Part shown: in pieces, positions 9,964-19,182 of the stretch | Layout: the number at the start of each line of letters is the position of its first letter | Numbering within the stretch: the first letter of the stretch is position 1 | Origin: Flagellimonas hymeniacidonis | GTDB taxonomy: Bacteria > Bacteroidota > Bacteroidia > Flavobacteriales > Flavobacteriaceae | DNA length: 64,000 nucleotides | Assembly: GCF_008040165.1 (NCBI RefSeq) | Contig: NZ_VRUR01000002.1 | Span: 1,612,001 to 1,676,000, forward strand | Direction: 5' to 3' | Notes under the pieces: model-generated | Told to the model about the DNA's origin: nothing | The model's input: the letters and a program-made list of their open reading frames with translations, nothing else | Database searches by the model: none | Made by a program: the position numbers and the translations under genes

Positions 9964-11259
9964 ATGAAAAGAGCAACTCAACTAGGCATTGTATTCCTAT
10001 TGTCCTTAATCACTATAAATTTCATTTATGGACAAGAAGTACCCCAAGCAGCAAAAAATTATACCAAAGAAATCAAAAAACTTGGAGGACAAAAATCCGT
10101 TAAACATGCGCTTCAGGTAATTGATGATATAGAGAATGAAACCAATGACGATCTTATCATATTGACTGAAATCCCTGCCCCCCCGTTTAAGGAAATTGTT
10201 AGAGCGGAGAAATTTAAATCCATGTTGGAAGCTGCCGGTGCAGAAAAAGTATGGATCGATGAGGTAGGAAATGTTATTGGACTACGAAAAGGTACAGAAG
10301 ATGGTAAAGTAGTTGTGTTAGATGCTCATTTAGATACCGTTTTTCCTGAAGGTACGGATGTTACCGTGCAAAAAAAAGGAGACACACTCTATGCTTCAGG
10401 AATTGGTGATGACACTCGAGGATTAGCCATGGTAATTGCAACGTTAAAAGCAATCAACACTGCCAAGATTAAAACAAAAGCAGATATTCTATTTATAGGT
10501 TCTGTAGGTGAGGAAGGGCTTGGAGATCTAGGAGGCGTTAAACATTTATTTCAAGAAGGGAAGGATAACATTGATTCATGGATATCAATTGATGGAGGAC
10601 AAATTGGAAGGGTGAACAATGCTGCCTTGGGTTCAGTGCGGTACAAAGCTATTTTCACTGGAAAAGGAGGGCATTCATGGGGGGCATTTGGTTTGGCCAA
10701 TCCCCATCATGCTCTGGGAGCAGCCATAAAAGAATTTACCCTACAAGCATCCGAATATACCTCCACAGGTCCAAAAACAAGTTTTAACATTGGTCGTATA
10801 GGAGGCGGTACTTCGGTCAACTCGATTCCTTTTGAATCTTGGATGGAGGTTGATATGAGGTCGGTAAGTGCTGATAGGCTTCAAGAAATTGACGTCATAT
10901 TCCAAAAATCGATGAGAAAGGCTGTTGACGAGTACAATGCATCCGGAATCAGAGATGCAATATCACTGGAATTGGTTAAAATTGGTGATAGACCTTCTGG
11001 GAAAACAGCTGTTGAAAATCCATTGGTACAGCGGGCAATCGCAGTATCGCATTATTTTAATGCCACCCCAAAGCTTACCATTGGCTCTACAAATGCTAGT
11101 ATCCCAATATCCAAAGGAATTCCAGCTATAACTATAGGTCGAGGTGGAAAAGGAGGTTCCGCACACGCCTTGGATGAATGGTGGATTAATGAAAATGGTG
11201 CAGCAGCAATAAAACTAGCCATGCTGTTAACGTTATCTGAAGCAGAAATCACCAAATAA
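9964..11259 (+). CDS. Exported M20 family metallopeptidase
   Basis: Zinc peptidase or amidohydrolase of clan MH. A signal peptide of about 24 residues ends at IYGQ. The metal-binding residues are visible: HLD at about residues 122-124, GDDTRG with the bridging Asp, the catalytic GEEGLGDLGG pair, a GGHSWG His in the dimerisation region and the final His in GSAHALDEW. The 431-residue length is normal. It lies 46 bases after the D-amino-acid aminotransferase and 11 bases before the D-aminoacylase, so all belong to one operon. The likely task is to trim small peptides or N-blocked amino acids in the periplasm. Confidence 0.9.
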   Translation: MKRATQLGIVFLLSLITINFIYGQEVPQAAKNYTKEIKKLGGQKSVKHALQVIDDIENETNDDLIILTEIPAPPFKEIVRAEKFKSMLEAAGAEKVWIDEVGNVIGLRKGTEDGKVVVLDAHLDTVFPEGTDVTVQKKGDTLYASGIGDDTRGLAMVIATLKAINTAKIKTKADILFIGSVGEEGLGDLGGVKHLFQEGKDNIDSWISIDGGQIGRVNNAALGSVRYKAIFTGKGGHSWGAFGLANPHHALGAAIKEFTLQASEYTSTGPKTSFNIGRIGGGTSVNSIPFESWMEVDMRSVSADRLQEIDVIFQKSMRKAVDEYNASGIRDAISLELVKIGDRPSGKTAVENPLVQRAIAVSHYFNATPKLTIGSTNASIPISKGIPAITIGRGGKGGSAHALDEWWINENGAAAIKLAMLLTLSEAEITK

Positions 11260-11270
11260 ATATAGACATT

Positions 11271-12845
11271 ATGAAAAGTAAAGTACTATTTCAATTGATT
11301 TTAGGAGTGATGTGTTTTTTTGGTTGCAACAACCGAGATTACGACATTATCATTTTAAATGGTGAGGTTTACGATGGATCAGGTAATGCTCCATTTAATG
11401 CAGATATCGCCATTAAGGATTCAACCATTGTAAAGATTGGGGATCTGTCTGAAGGTAAAGCCACCAGAATAATCGATGCAAAAGGCATGGCCGTTGCTCC
11501 CGGCTTTATAGACATGCATGCGCATTTAGACCCCATTTTAACGCTGTCTGATTGTGAAAGCCATGTAAGACAAGGAGTCACTACCGCTTTAGGAGGGCCT
11601 GATGGTGGAAGTCCATGGCCCATAAAAGCACATCTGGATACTTTGAAACAAATCGGAGTTGGCATGAACATAGCCTATTTAGTTGGCCATAACCAAATAC
11701 GTAAAAATATTATGGCTCTGGAAAACAGGGCTCCGACACAAGAAGAATTGGAAAAAATGAAAGCGCAAGTGAAACTCGCAATGGAAGAAGGCGCTTTTGG
11801 TATTTCAACAGGATTAAAATATTTACCCGGAGCTTTTTCTGAAGTGGACGAAGTTATCGAATTGTCAAAAGTTGCTTCTTCTATGGGTGGTATTTATACA
11901 TCACACTTAAGAGAAGAAGGTTTGGGACTTTTTGGCGCCGTAGCGGAAGCAATAAGTATATCTGAGAAGGCTGATATTCCAGTAATATTAACACATCATA
12001 AGGCCATCGGAAAGCCCATGTGGGGGAAAAGTAATGTGACCTTGGCTATGGTAGACTCTGCAAGGACAGCAGGCTTGAACATTAAGATTGATCAATATCC
12101 TTACAGTGCAAGTCATACAGGTATTTCCGTTCTTATTCCTAGTTGGGCAAGAGCTGGGGGAACAGAGGCGTTTAAAGAAAGGGTGCAAAATGCGCAACTT
12201 CGGGATAGTATAAAAGCTGGAATAATTTTTAATATCCTAAATGATAGAGGTGGTAACGACTTGACACGTATTCAATTTGCCAAAGTGAAGTGGATGAAGG
12301 AATTGGAAGGAAAAACTTTGCAGTATTGGTGCGAGTTAAGAGGACTTGAACCAACTCTCGCAAATGGTGCTGACTTGGTCATTGAAGCTCAAGTTAATGG
12401 GGGAGCATCGTGTATATATCATGCCATGCACGAAGAAGATGTGGAACGCATAATGAAGCATCCGCAAACGATGATTGCCTCTGATGGTAGACTAGTAAGG
12501 CCTGGACAGGGGCATCCGCACCCAAGATGGTATGGCACATTCCCAAGAGTATTAGGACACTATGTTAGAGAAAGGGCTGTCATCACCTTACCAGAAGCGA
12601 TCTATAAGATGACAAAACTGCCGGCCATTTCTTTAGGTCTGACCAATAGGGGAACTATCGCAGAAAATATGATGGCAGATATCGTGGTTTTTGACCCCAA
12701 TACCATTATCGATAAAGCAACATTTGAAGAACCCCATCAATACCCTGAAGGTATTCATTTTGTATTGGTCAACGGACAAATTTCCATTGATGAATCAAAA
12801 TTCGAAGATATAAAGGCAGGAAAGATATTGCGAAAAAACGAATAG
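11271..12845 (+). CDS. N-acyl-D-amino-acid deacylase family amidohydrolase, lipoprotein
   Basis: Zinc amidohydrolase that probably removes acyl groups from N-acyl-D-amino acids or D-terminal peptides. A lipoprotein signal ends in the lipobox CFFGC at Cys19. The metal-binding HAH is at about residues 83-85 (DMHAHLDP), followed by KYLPG, SHLREEG and THHKAIG segments and the family hallmark HPRWYGTFPRVLG in the C-terminal third; the DGEVYDGSG-like beta-sandwich strand starts the mature protein. 524 residues is typical. As last gene of the 8027 operon it complements the D-amino-acid aminotransferase. L- versus D-specificity cannot be proven from sequence alone. Confidence 0.87.
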   Translation: MKSKVLFQLILGVMCFFGCNNRDYDIIILNGEVYDGSGNAPFNADIAIKDSTIVKIGDLSEGKATRIIDAKGMAVAPGFIDMHAHLDPILTLSDCESHVRQGVTTALGGPDGGSPWPIKAHLDTLKQIGVGMNIAYLVGHNQIRKNIMALENRAPTQEELEKMKAQVKLAMEEGAFGISTGLKYLPGAFSEVDEVIELSKVASSMGGIYTSHLREEGLGLFGAVAEAISISEKADIPVILTHHKAIGKPMWGKSNVTLAMVDSARTAGLNIKIDQYPYSASHTGISVLIPSWARAGGTEAFKERVQNAQLRDSIKAGIIFNILNDRGGNDLTRIQFAKVKWMKELEGKTLQYWCELRGLEPTLANGADLVIEAQVNGGASCIYHAMHEEDVERIMKHPQTMIASDGRLVRPGQGHPHPRWYGTFPRVLGHYVRERAVITLPEAIYKMTKLPAISLGLTNRGTIAENMMADIVVFDPNTIIDKATFEEPHQYPEGIHFVLVNGQISIDESKFEDIKAGKILRKNE

Positions 12846-12870
12846 TAATTTACTATAGTAATAGAAGAAA

Positions 12871-12895
12871 AAAGGGATGCAAATTGCATCCCTTT
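12871..12895. terminator. Bidirectional rho-independent-type terminator
   Basis: AAAGGGATGC and GCATCCCTTT form a perfect 10-bp stem around the loop AAATT, between the convergent deacylase gene and the SusD gene. The A-rich run before and the flanking T-rich bases on the other strand suit termination in both directions. Confidence 0.8.
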
Positions 12896-12942
12896 AAGCA
12901 TGAGAAAACTAAGCTAACTCAAAACTAACTACTAAAACTTTC

Positions 12943-14364
12943 TCATTGGTTAACAGGTGTTGGCGTAAACAAATCCGGTATCGGATTTGGTAAATTACTG
13001 TTATTGTTAATTTCTTCCTGAGCATATAAAAAACGCTGAGGATTAACCGTCGTAGTTGCATTGTTTAAGGGAAAAGGCACTATCAAATCTGTCTCTGATC
13101 GTAGTCTTCTAACATCATTAAAAGGCATATAAGTACTGAATCCTGTAACATAGCGCTCTTCAATAATTTCACGTAATACCGCCCTATCTGTAGCAATGTT
13201 ATCTAGATTTTCCATCCCTCCGGCTTCAAAATCTGCTAGCACATATGGGTCGTAATTAAAGGTCTCATCCCCGTTGATAAGGTTAAAGGCCGCTCCTGTA
13301 TCTAAATATGTCCTAAGCTCATTCAATTTGTCTATAGCACCTTGCACATCATCATTTGCCCTTATCAAACATTCTGCCCAAATCAACAAGTTTTCCTCAA
13401 AACTTACCAACTTCATTGGTGTAGTGGCGTCATCTATTCCTCCAGTCTGGTCTCCGTCCCCACTTATATAAGAATAATTTCTTCTTGCGGTTTCATCAGT
13501 TTTAGCATTGTTTCTACCTCCAGCATTGGCAGGATCAATTAAATCTCTATAGAATGCTCCATCACCAGTCATATCGCCAGCCCTACTACTGTTTACAAAA
13601 TTGAACAGGATATTGCTGTTTCCTGGAACATCACCTATTGGATTATACGACATTGTTCCAGCACTACTGTTGATTCCATTAACCACATTAGCCAATGCTT
13701 GAGCATACTGTTTTGTTTGTAAAAAATAACGTGCTTTTAAGGTATAGGCAGCAGCAACCCAACTGTCTGCATTTCCTCCAAAATAGTTGTCTTGGCTATT
13801 GGTTACACTTGTGGTTGACCCATTTTGTAATTTTGGAATGGCACCATCGAGCAAGGTTTGTAAAGCAACATAAATTTCAGCTTGTCCATCTAAAGTAGGA
13901 TCTTCTGAATTCACCCCTGGATTATCAGGTGTAGCCGTTGAATATGGTATGTCTCCAAAAAGGGATGTAGCTGTACCTACAGCCAAAGCTTCATTAACAT
14001 CTATGATACCTTGTAAAAGTCCTATATCCGGAGAAATTCTGCGAATTTCTTTGTTTTGGACTAATAATCCGTTGTAAAGATGTCCCCAAACAGCATTGGA
14101 ATCACCAGGAGTGTAATCATAGTTGTATAAGGTTTGTTGCACCAGTTGTAGGCCTATTAAGCCCCCTGTATAGTACATACTTGTTCTAGCCAACTGCCCT
14201 TGTTGTACTTGGGCATTTGCCAATAATGTTCCTGCTAGCAATAAATCTCCAGAAGGAACTTCTACTAGTTGATTTGGATTATCATTTACATCTAAGTATT
14301 CATCACAGGCTGTTGCCGATGTTAGAAAAATCAATGATAACATTATTTTATATATAGATTTCAT
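12943..14364 (-). CDS. SusD/RagB-like outer-membrane nutrient-binding lipoprotein
   Basis: Surface lid protein that captures ligand for its SusC partner. The signal ends at the lipobox SATAC (Cys20), followed by DEYLDVNDNPN, a typical SusD-like start. The 473 residues contain helical repeat stretches such as LKARYFLQTKQYAQAL and an end resembling the SusD_RagB family (ERYVTGFSTYMPFNDVRRLR). It follows SusC by 13 bases in an M14-SusC-SusD operon. Peptidases on both sides and the absence of any glycoside hydrolase suggest peptide rather than glycan import, as in RagAB; this is inference from context. Confidence 0.9.
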   Translation of the reverse strand: MKSIYKIMLSLIFLTSATACDEYLDVNDNPNQLVEVPSGDLLLAGTLLANAQVQQGQLARTSMYYTGGLIGLQLVQQTLYNYDYTPGDSNAVWGHLYNGLLVQNKEIRRISPDIGLLQGIIDVNEALAVGTATSLFGDIPYSTATPDNPGVNSEDPTLDGQAEIYVALQTLLDGAIPKLQNGSTTSVTNSQDNYFGGNADSWVAAAYTLKARYFLQTKQYAQALANVVNGINSSAGTMSYNPIGDVPGNSNILFNFVNSSRAGDMTGDGAFYRDLIDPANAGGRNNAKTDETARRNYSYISGDGDQTGGIDDATTPMKLVSFEENLLIWAECLIRANDDVQGAIDKLNELRTYLDTGAAFNLINGDETFNYDPYVLADFEAGGMENLDNIATDRAVLREIIEERYVTGFSTYMPFNDVRRLRSETDLIVPFPLNNATTTVNPQRFLYAQEEINNNSNLPNPIPDLFTPTPVNQ

Positions 14365-14377
14365 AATTTCCTACGTA

Positions 14378-17300
14378 TTAAAAATTAAAATTGATTCCAA
14401 AAGCATATGTTCTTGCACCAGGGTTGGAGAAATAATCCAAACCACGTGCTCTACCAACTCCAAACTGATTAATATCAGGGTCAATACCAACAACATCAGT
14501 CCAGATAATTAAGTTACGTCCTGAAGCAGTAAATTCTACAGAACTTAAACCTGTTGCCTTTTTAAAATTTTCTGAGTCAAGCCTATATGATAATGATAAC
14601 TCTCTCAGTCGAGTCCAGCTACCATCTTCTACCGCAAACTCATTTAGTTTTCCATCTCCAAATCCATATAAAGAGGTATAGTATTCCTCATCCAGCAGCA
14701 CATTGCCGCCACCAAAATTGCCTACATTACCCCTAACAACAGAGCCCGCAGGAATTACATCACCATCAAAGTTTGTTAAATCTTCCGATAATGTAATGGT
14801 CTTACCGACATCAGCATGTGTTCCGAAGAAAGATAAAATAAATCTGGTGCGCTGTGCCAAATCATTTCCTTGACTGGTATCAAATGATGCCGCTAAGGAC
14901 AAATTCTTATAGGATAGACCAAACTGTAAACCACCTCTCCAATCTGGATTGGGATCCCCAACAATCAAGTTTCCGCCGGTATCTACTTGCGGGAAACCAT
15001 TGGCATCCAAAACAAAACTTCCATCAGCATTTCTTAGAGCACCTTGGGTGTACAATACTCCAAGTGGTTCGCCATCTATCGCTACGGATTCAATAGAAGT
15101 ACCTTCAGAGAATTCTTGGATAAATTCTCCAGTACCATCTACACCTCTCACGATATTCTCATTGGTGCTATAGTTTAATGAAATCGAACCTTTCCAATCC
15201 TGTTTTCTAAGAAAATCATATCGCAACTCAATTTCAAGTCCATCATTTTCTATAGTGGCTCCATTGGCATATATCTCATCAAACCCAAGTGAAGGAACCA
15301 AAGCAAGATCTAATAATACATCCTCTGTTTTATTGGTATAGTACGTGGTCGATAAGGCCAATCTGTTTCTTAAGAATCGTAAATCCAAACCTACTTCGTA
15401 CTCTGTTTTTATCTCAGGTTTTAAATTAGAGTTTCCTAAACGTTCATCCAACTGAAAACCTCCTCCAAAATTTTCAAGGGCAATTTCATCTGAGAAACTT
15501 GAAAACGTGCCCACTTCAAAAACTGTTTGCTCTCTGTGTGCTATTGGAACGTTTGCCACCTGACCATATGCCAATCTTATCTTACCAAACGATAAGGGTC
15601 CCGAATCTTTTAATGCTTTTGTAAATGTCCAGCCCAATTCAGCGCTAGGATAAAAGAAGCCGTTATCGGATGCTGGTAATACAGAATGCTTTTCGAATGC
15701 TCCCCCCAGTTGTAAAATCAGCTGGTCGGCGTAATCAAAATTTGCCGTACCATAAAAACGAATGTTTCTTCTACTCGTTCTGGTAGTTTCTGATCCAATA
15801 TTTTCTTTGGCAGAAAGTTCGGCTGCATCTAATGGGCTTCTAAAGTTGGCAATGAAGTTATCCGCTTCCGTAAAAATTCTTTTACGTCTTCTATCATTAA
15901 TACCAAAGCCAACAACAACATTGGTGTTCAGGTTCTTGCTTAATGCGTAGTTGAAATTGGTCAATAGGTCTCCATTGTATTCCTCATTATTAATAGTCTC
16001 ATCGTTTAAAAGGCCAAATCTTCTGGCAGAACCTGCAGTATAATAAGGGAAAAAATAAACCCTTGTGTCCACATAAAAATCAACACCACCTCTTACAATG
16101 GTGCTAATATTGTCATTCCATTGATATACAACCTCACCAGTACCAATTAGTCTATTTACTTTAGCAGTACTTTCTTGCTCATTTACAGTCCACAATGGGT
16201 TATTGTAAATGACGTTATCGCTATTTCCCAAATATCTTCTATACCCTCTATGCCTGTTAGGTGTAATAGATCCAGAGCTACTATTGTAATTTCCTATATA
16301 ATCTGTTTGATCAAAATCTGCAGGGGTACGAAGCAGTCCTAAATATAATCCAGCAGTGTTAGAACCTTGTTGCGTTCTATTGGAACCTGTATGCACATAA
16401 TTGGCTTTAAAATTGGTTCGCAACTTGTCCGTTAGGTTTTGTGTTAAATTAACAGTAAAGTTGGTCTTTTTATAAAAACTACTTTTAATTATACCTTCCT
16501 GATTTACATGTGCAGCACTTATGTAATACGTTCCTTTCTCGTTACCACTGCTCACGGAAACCTTATTATCGTAAGTAATACCTGTTTGAAAAACCTGATC
16601 AAAGTTTCTGTTAGTGAAAATTTCTCTTGAATTCTTTTGAGTGATGGGGTAAATAATATTGCCTGTAGTCAAAGATTCGAAAAATTCACCGGAAGTATCA
16701 ACGTCATCTGCTCCACCTGCTCTTTCAGAAATTCTATCTCCCCAAGATCTTTGTGCCGTTGGACTAAAACTACCGCCATTACCTTGACCAAAAGTGGTCT
16801 GCAATGGATGTTCATATGAAATTTTATCAATAGAAACACCTGTAGAGTAATTTACGTTAAATTTACCTGCCTTACCTTTTTTTGTGGTGATTACAATAAC
16901 ACCATTTAAAGCTCTTGATCCATACAAGGCACCAGCCGAAGCTCCTTTAAAAACCTGAAACGATTCAATGTCTTCTGGGTTAATATCGTTTAGTCTCGAT
17001 TGTTGTGATACCCCTGCGGATTGGTCATCATCTCCTGAACCCGCTAAATTATCGTTGTTTAACGGAATACCATCTACAACTATTAAAGGTTGGCTTGAAC
17101 CACTCAATGAACTGGTTCCCCTAATCTGAATATTGGATCCAGCACCTGGATCCCCTGAGGTTGCATTTATAGTTACACCAGCTGCCTTACCCGCTATACC
17201 ATCAATAATTTTATTTTCTACAGGCTGTACCAGTTTATCTGCATCAATCTTAGAATAGGTAGATGCCAACTTATCTCGTTGCTCTACAAATCCTAAGGCA

Positions 17301-17611
17301 GTTACCACTACTTCTGACAAGCTTTCAGCATCTGGTTGTAGCTCAAAACTCATTGTGGTTTCAGAGCCAATAATTCGCTCTTCGGTTCTGTAACCAATAA
17401 AAGAAACCACTAATGTCTCTCCTTGATTAGCCTCAATCGTATAGTTTCCATCAAAATCTGTTGTAGTTCCATTGGTCGTTCCTTTAACAAAAACCGATGC
17501 TCCTGGCAATGGACCAGTATCATCTGAAACTGTACCGGAAATCGAAATCTGGGAATACCCAATCCCTACTGTAAAACATGCCAGTAAGAATGTTAAAATT
17601 GATTTTCTCAT
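14378..17611 (-). CDS. SusC/RagA family TonB-dependent outer-membrane transporter
   Basis: TonB-driven beta-barrel that imports oligomers captured by the SusD lipoprotein. The 1077 residues show a signal peptide ending near GYSQ, a carboxypeptidase-regulatory-like domain at about residues 21-105 (ISGTVSDDTGPLPGASVF), a plug domain with the SusC-type GTSSLSGSSQPLIVVDGIPL segment, and a long barrel ending in the aromatic YAFGINFNF. It is 28 bases downstream of the M14 peptidase gene and 13 bases upstream of SusD. Substrate is not readable, but the operon and its neighbours are peptidases, pointing to peptides. Confidence 0.95.
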   Translation of the reverse strand: MRKSILTFLLACFTVGIGYSQISISGTVSDDTGPLPGASVFVKGTTNGTTTDFDGNYTIEANQGETLVVSFIGYRTEERIIGSETTMSFELQPDAESLSEVVVTALGFVEQRDKLASTYSKIDADKLVQPVENKIIDGIAGKAAGVTINATSGDPGAGSNIQIRGTSSLSGSSQPLIVVDGIPLNNDNLAGSGDDDQSAGVSQQSRLNDINPEDIESFQVFKGASAGALYGSRALNGVIVITTKKGKAGKFNVNYSTGVSIDKISYEHPLQTTFGQGNGGSFSPTAQRSWGDRISERAGGADDVDTSGEFFESLTTGNIIYPITQKNSREIFTNRNFDQVFQTGITYDNKVSVSSGNEKGTYYISAAHVNQEGIIKSSFYKKTNFTVNLTQNLTDKLRTNFKANYVHTGSNRTQQGSNTAGLYLGLLRTPADFDQTDYIGNYNSSSGSITPNRHRGYRRYLGNSDNVIYNNPLWTVNEQESTAKVNRLIGTGEVVYQWNDNISTIVRGGVDFYVDTRVYFFPYYTAGSARRFGLLNDETINNEEYNGDLLTNFNYALSKNLNTNVVVGFGINDRRRKRIFTEADNFIANFRSPLDAAELSAKENIGSETTRTSRRNIRFYGTANFDYADQLILQLGGAFEKHSVLPASDNGFFYPSAELGWTFTKALKDSGPLSFGKIRLAYGQVANVPIAHREQTVFEVGTFSSFSDEIALENFGGGFQLDERLGNSNLKPEIKTEYEVGLDLRFLRNRLALSTTYYTNKTEDVLLDLALVPSLGFDEIYANGATIENDGLEIELRYDFLRKQDWKGSISLNYSTNENIVRGVDGTGEFIQEFSEGTSIESVAIDGEPLGVLYTQGALRNADGSFVLDANGFPQVDTGGNLIVGDPNPDWRGGLQFGLSYKNLSLAASFDTSQGNDLAQRTRFILSFFGTHADVGKTITLSEDLTNFDGDVIPAGSVVRGNVGNFGGGNVLLDEEYYTSLYGFGDGKLNEFAVEDGSWTRLRELSLSYRLDSENFKKATGLSSVEFTASGRNLIIWTDVVGIDPDINQFGVGRARGLDYFSNPGARTYAFGINFNF

Positions 17612-17639
17612 AAATTTAGTAATTAGATTGTTATTTAAT

Positions 17640-18884
17640 TTAGTTGTTGTTTGTTAGTAATCTCATCATTTCATGGGCTGATATTTTTCCTTTTAGTGTT
17701 ATAAAATCTCTTGGTGTCTCATCACCTATTTCGTAAGTAATTCCAACTGCGTTGAATCGCTTTAGAAACCACCCCTTTGATACTGGTCTGGTACTGTTAG
17801 CACTTTTCTCATTGACCTTGTAATTTGGGATGTTTGCTTCCAATTGGGTAAACCAATCTGATACAAAGCTTGGTAAATTGGTGTTTTCGCGTTCTACATT
17901 GGTATAGAATACATCATGCCAGGTCGAATGAAAATCTAAACCCAACAACACCTTAACCCCTTCTTCCTTTACAATTTGCTCTATTTGGTTGGTCACTGCA
18001 TAAACTTCTGGTTGGCGATATTTACTCCAATCCCTGTTAAGGTCTACCCCACCAGCATTATGTCTCCAATGTCCCAAGTCCACCCCATCAGGGTTCATTA
18101 AAGGAAATGCCAATACTCTATATTTTTCAAGAAAAGTGTCCGTAAGTGTCCCACTTTCCAAAACAGTTTCCAAAAAACTTTGGAATGCCAAATAACCGGT
18201 TACTTCTGGAGGGTGCTGCCGCGTTAGCAATACAATAATATCCTTCTTACTTTTTGAACCGCTATAGATATCCATCATGGGAATGTCTCTGCCCAAATGT
18301 GTTTTTCCTATAATTTTTAATTTGGTTACAGCATTGTTTTTTTGGGATAAAGCAGTATACCAATCCTTAACCTCTTTTGTAGTCCTTAGTTCTTGTGCCG
18401 CTATAAGTGCGGTATCCTTGGAAACATTAAACTTGAGTATAGCAATACTATCTTTCATAGAGAACATCAAAGAATCTGCCTCTTGCCATGCTTCATCGCC
18501 TATTTGGTATTTGGGAATATATCTATGCTCATATCCCTTGGGATATTCGAAATGGAAGTAAATTGCTTTGGAATAATCCCCCCAAGTTTTAAAGGCAAAA
18601 TAAGCACTGTTGTTTATTGGCTCATTTTCGGGATGTATTTTCAATAGTAAAGTGCTATCATTTTTAACACTCACTTTGTTAAGTCTTGCGCTTGCAAAAT
18701 CATTGCTGATGTAAATTCCAATATCAGATACAAATTCAACACCTTTATCCTGAAAAACTATTGGTTTGTCCTTGGTATCAACTTTTTTTGGAAATTTTAT
18801 GATACGTGAGCTGTTGCAGGAGAATGCTAAAACAATAAGGACTATTGCTATAATAGAATAATAAAATCGCATGTGGCTCACCAT
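17640..18884 (-). CDS. M14 family zinc carboxypeptidase, lipoprotein
   Basis: Removes C-terminal residues from peptides. A lipoprotein signal ends at VLAFSC (Cys23). An N-terminal beta-sandwich-like region of about 150 residues precedes the catalytic domain, where the zinc ligands appear as QHPPE near residue 222 and LDFHSTW near residue 318, with the substrate-binding NPDGVDLGHWRHN and NRDW segments between them and the catalytic Glu in TYEIGDE near residue 382. This layout matches cytosolic-carboxypeptidase-like M14 enzymes. First gene of the SusCD operon, so it probably processes peptides at the outer membrane before or after import. Confidence 0.88.
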   Translation of the reverse strand: MVSHMRFYYSIIAIVLIVLAFSCNSSRIIKFPKKVDTKDKPIVFQDKGVEFVSDIGIYISNDFASARLNKVSVKNDSTLLLKIHPENEPINNSAYFAFKTWGDYSKAIYFHFEYPKGYEHRYIPKYQIGDEAWQEADSLMFSMKDSIAILKFNVSKDTALIAAQELRTTKEVKDWYTALSQKNNAVTKLKIIGKTHLGRDIPMMDIYSGSKSKKDIIVLLTRQHPPEVTGYLAFQSFLETVLESGTLTDTFLEKYRVLAFPLMNPDGVDLGHWRHNAGGVDLNRDWSKYRQPEVYAVTNQIEQIVKEEGVKVLLGLDFHSTWHDVFYTNVERENTNLPSFVSDWFTQLEANIPNYKVNEKSANSTRPVSKGWFLKRFNAVGITYEIGDETPRDFITLKGKISAHEMMRLLTNNN

Positions 18885-19182
18885 GGATTTATTAGGTTTG
18901 AGGTTTAGTTAGTTATCATAAAATAAAGTTAAATTCCAAAGCAGCCTACAGACCAATTCATGGTTTAAAAGCATACCAATTTAGATAGGAACATGCCAAA
19001 AAGGTATCTCCCGATGTAAGTTAACCTTCTTTAGTGTAGCCCACTCTTACCCAGAATGTTTAGTATTCCCCATTAAGGACTGTTTTGTTTATTATTTTAT
19101 ATAGATCATACAAACTATACAAAAAATAACTTGCCACTTAGCTTTAGATTAATTCAACGTAAAGTTTTATTACCTTACGTAA
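18885..19182. other. Divergent promoter region between M14-SusCD operon and M20 hydrolase
   Basis: AT-rich spacer of about 300 bases. A possible minus-strand promoter is listed separately. Nothing else stands out. Confidence 0.5.
18924..18956 (-). promoter_or_regulatory. Possible Bacteroidota-type promoter for the M14-SusCD operon
   Basis: Read on the minus strand, TTG (18954-18956) and TAACTTTA (18924-18931) are separated by 22 bases, close to the Bacteroidota TTG / TAnnTTTG pattern with one mismatch in the last base. It lies about 40 bases upstream of the M14 start. Weak call; AT-rich DNA gives many such matches. Confidence 0.28.
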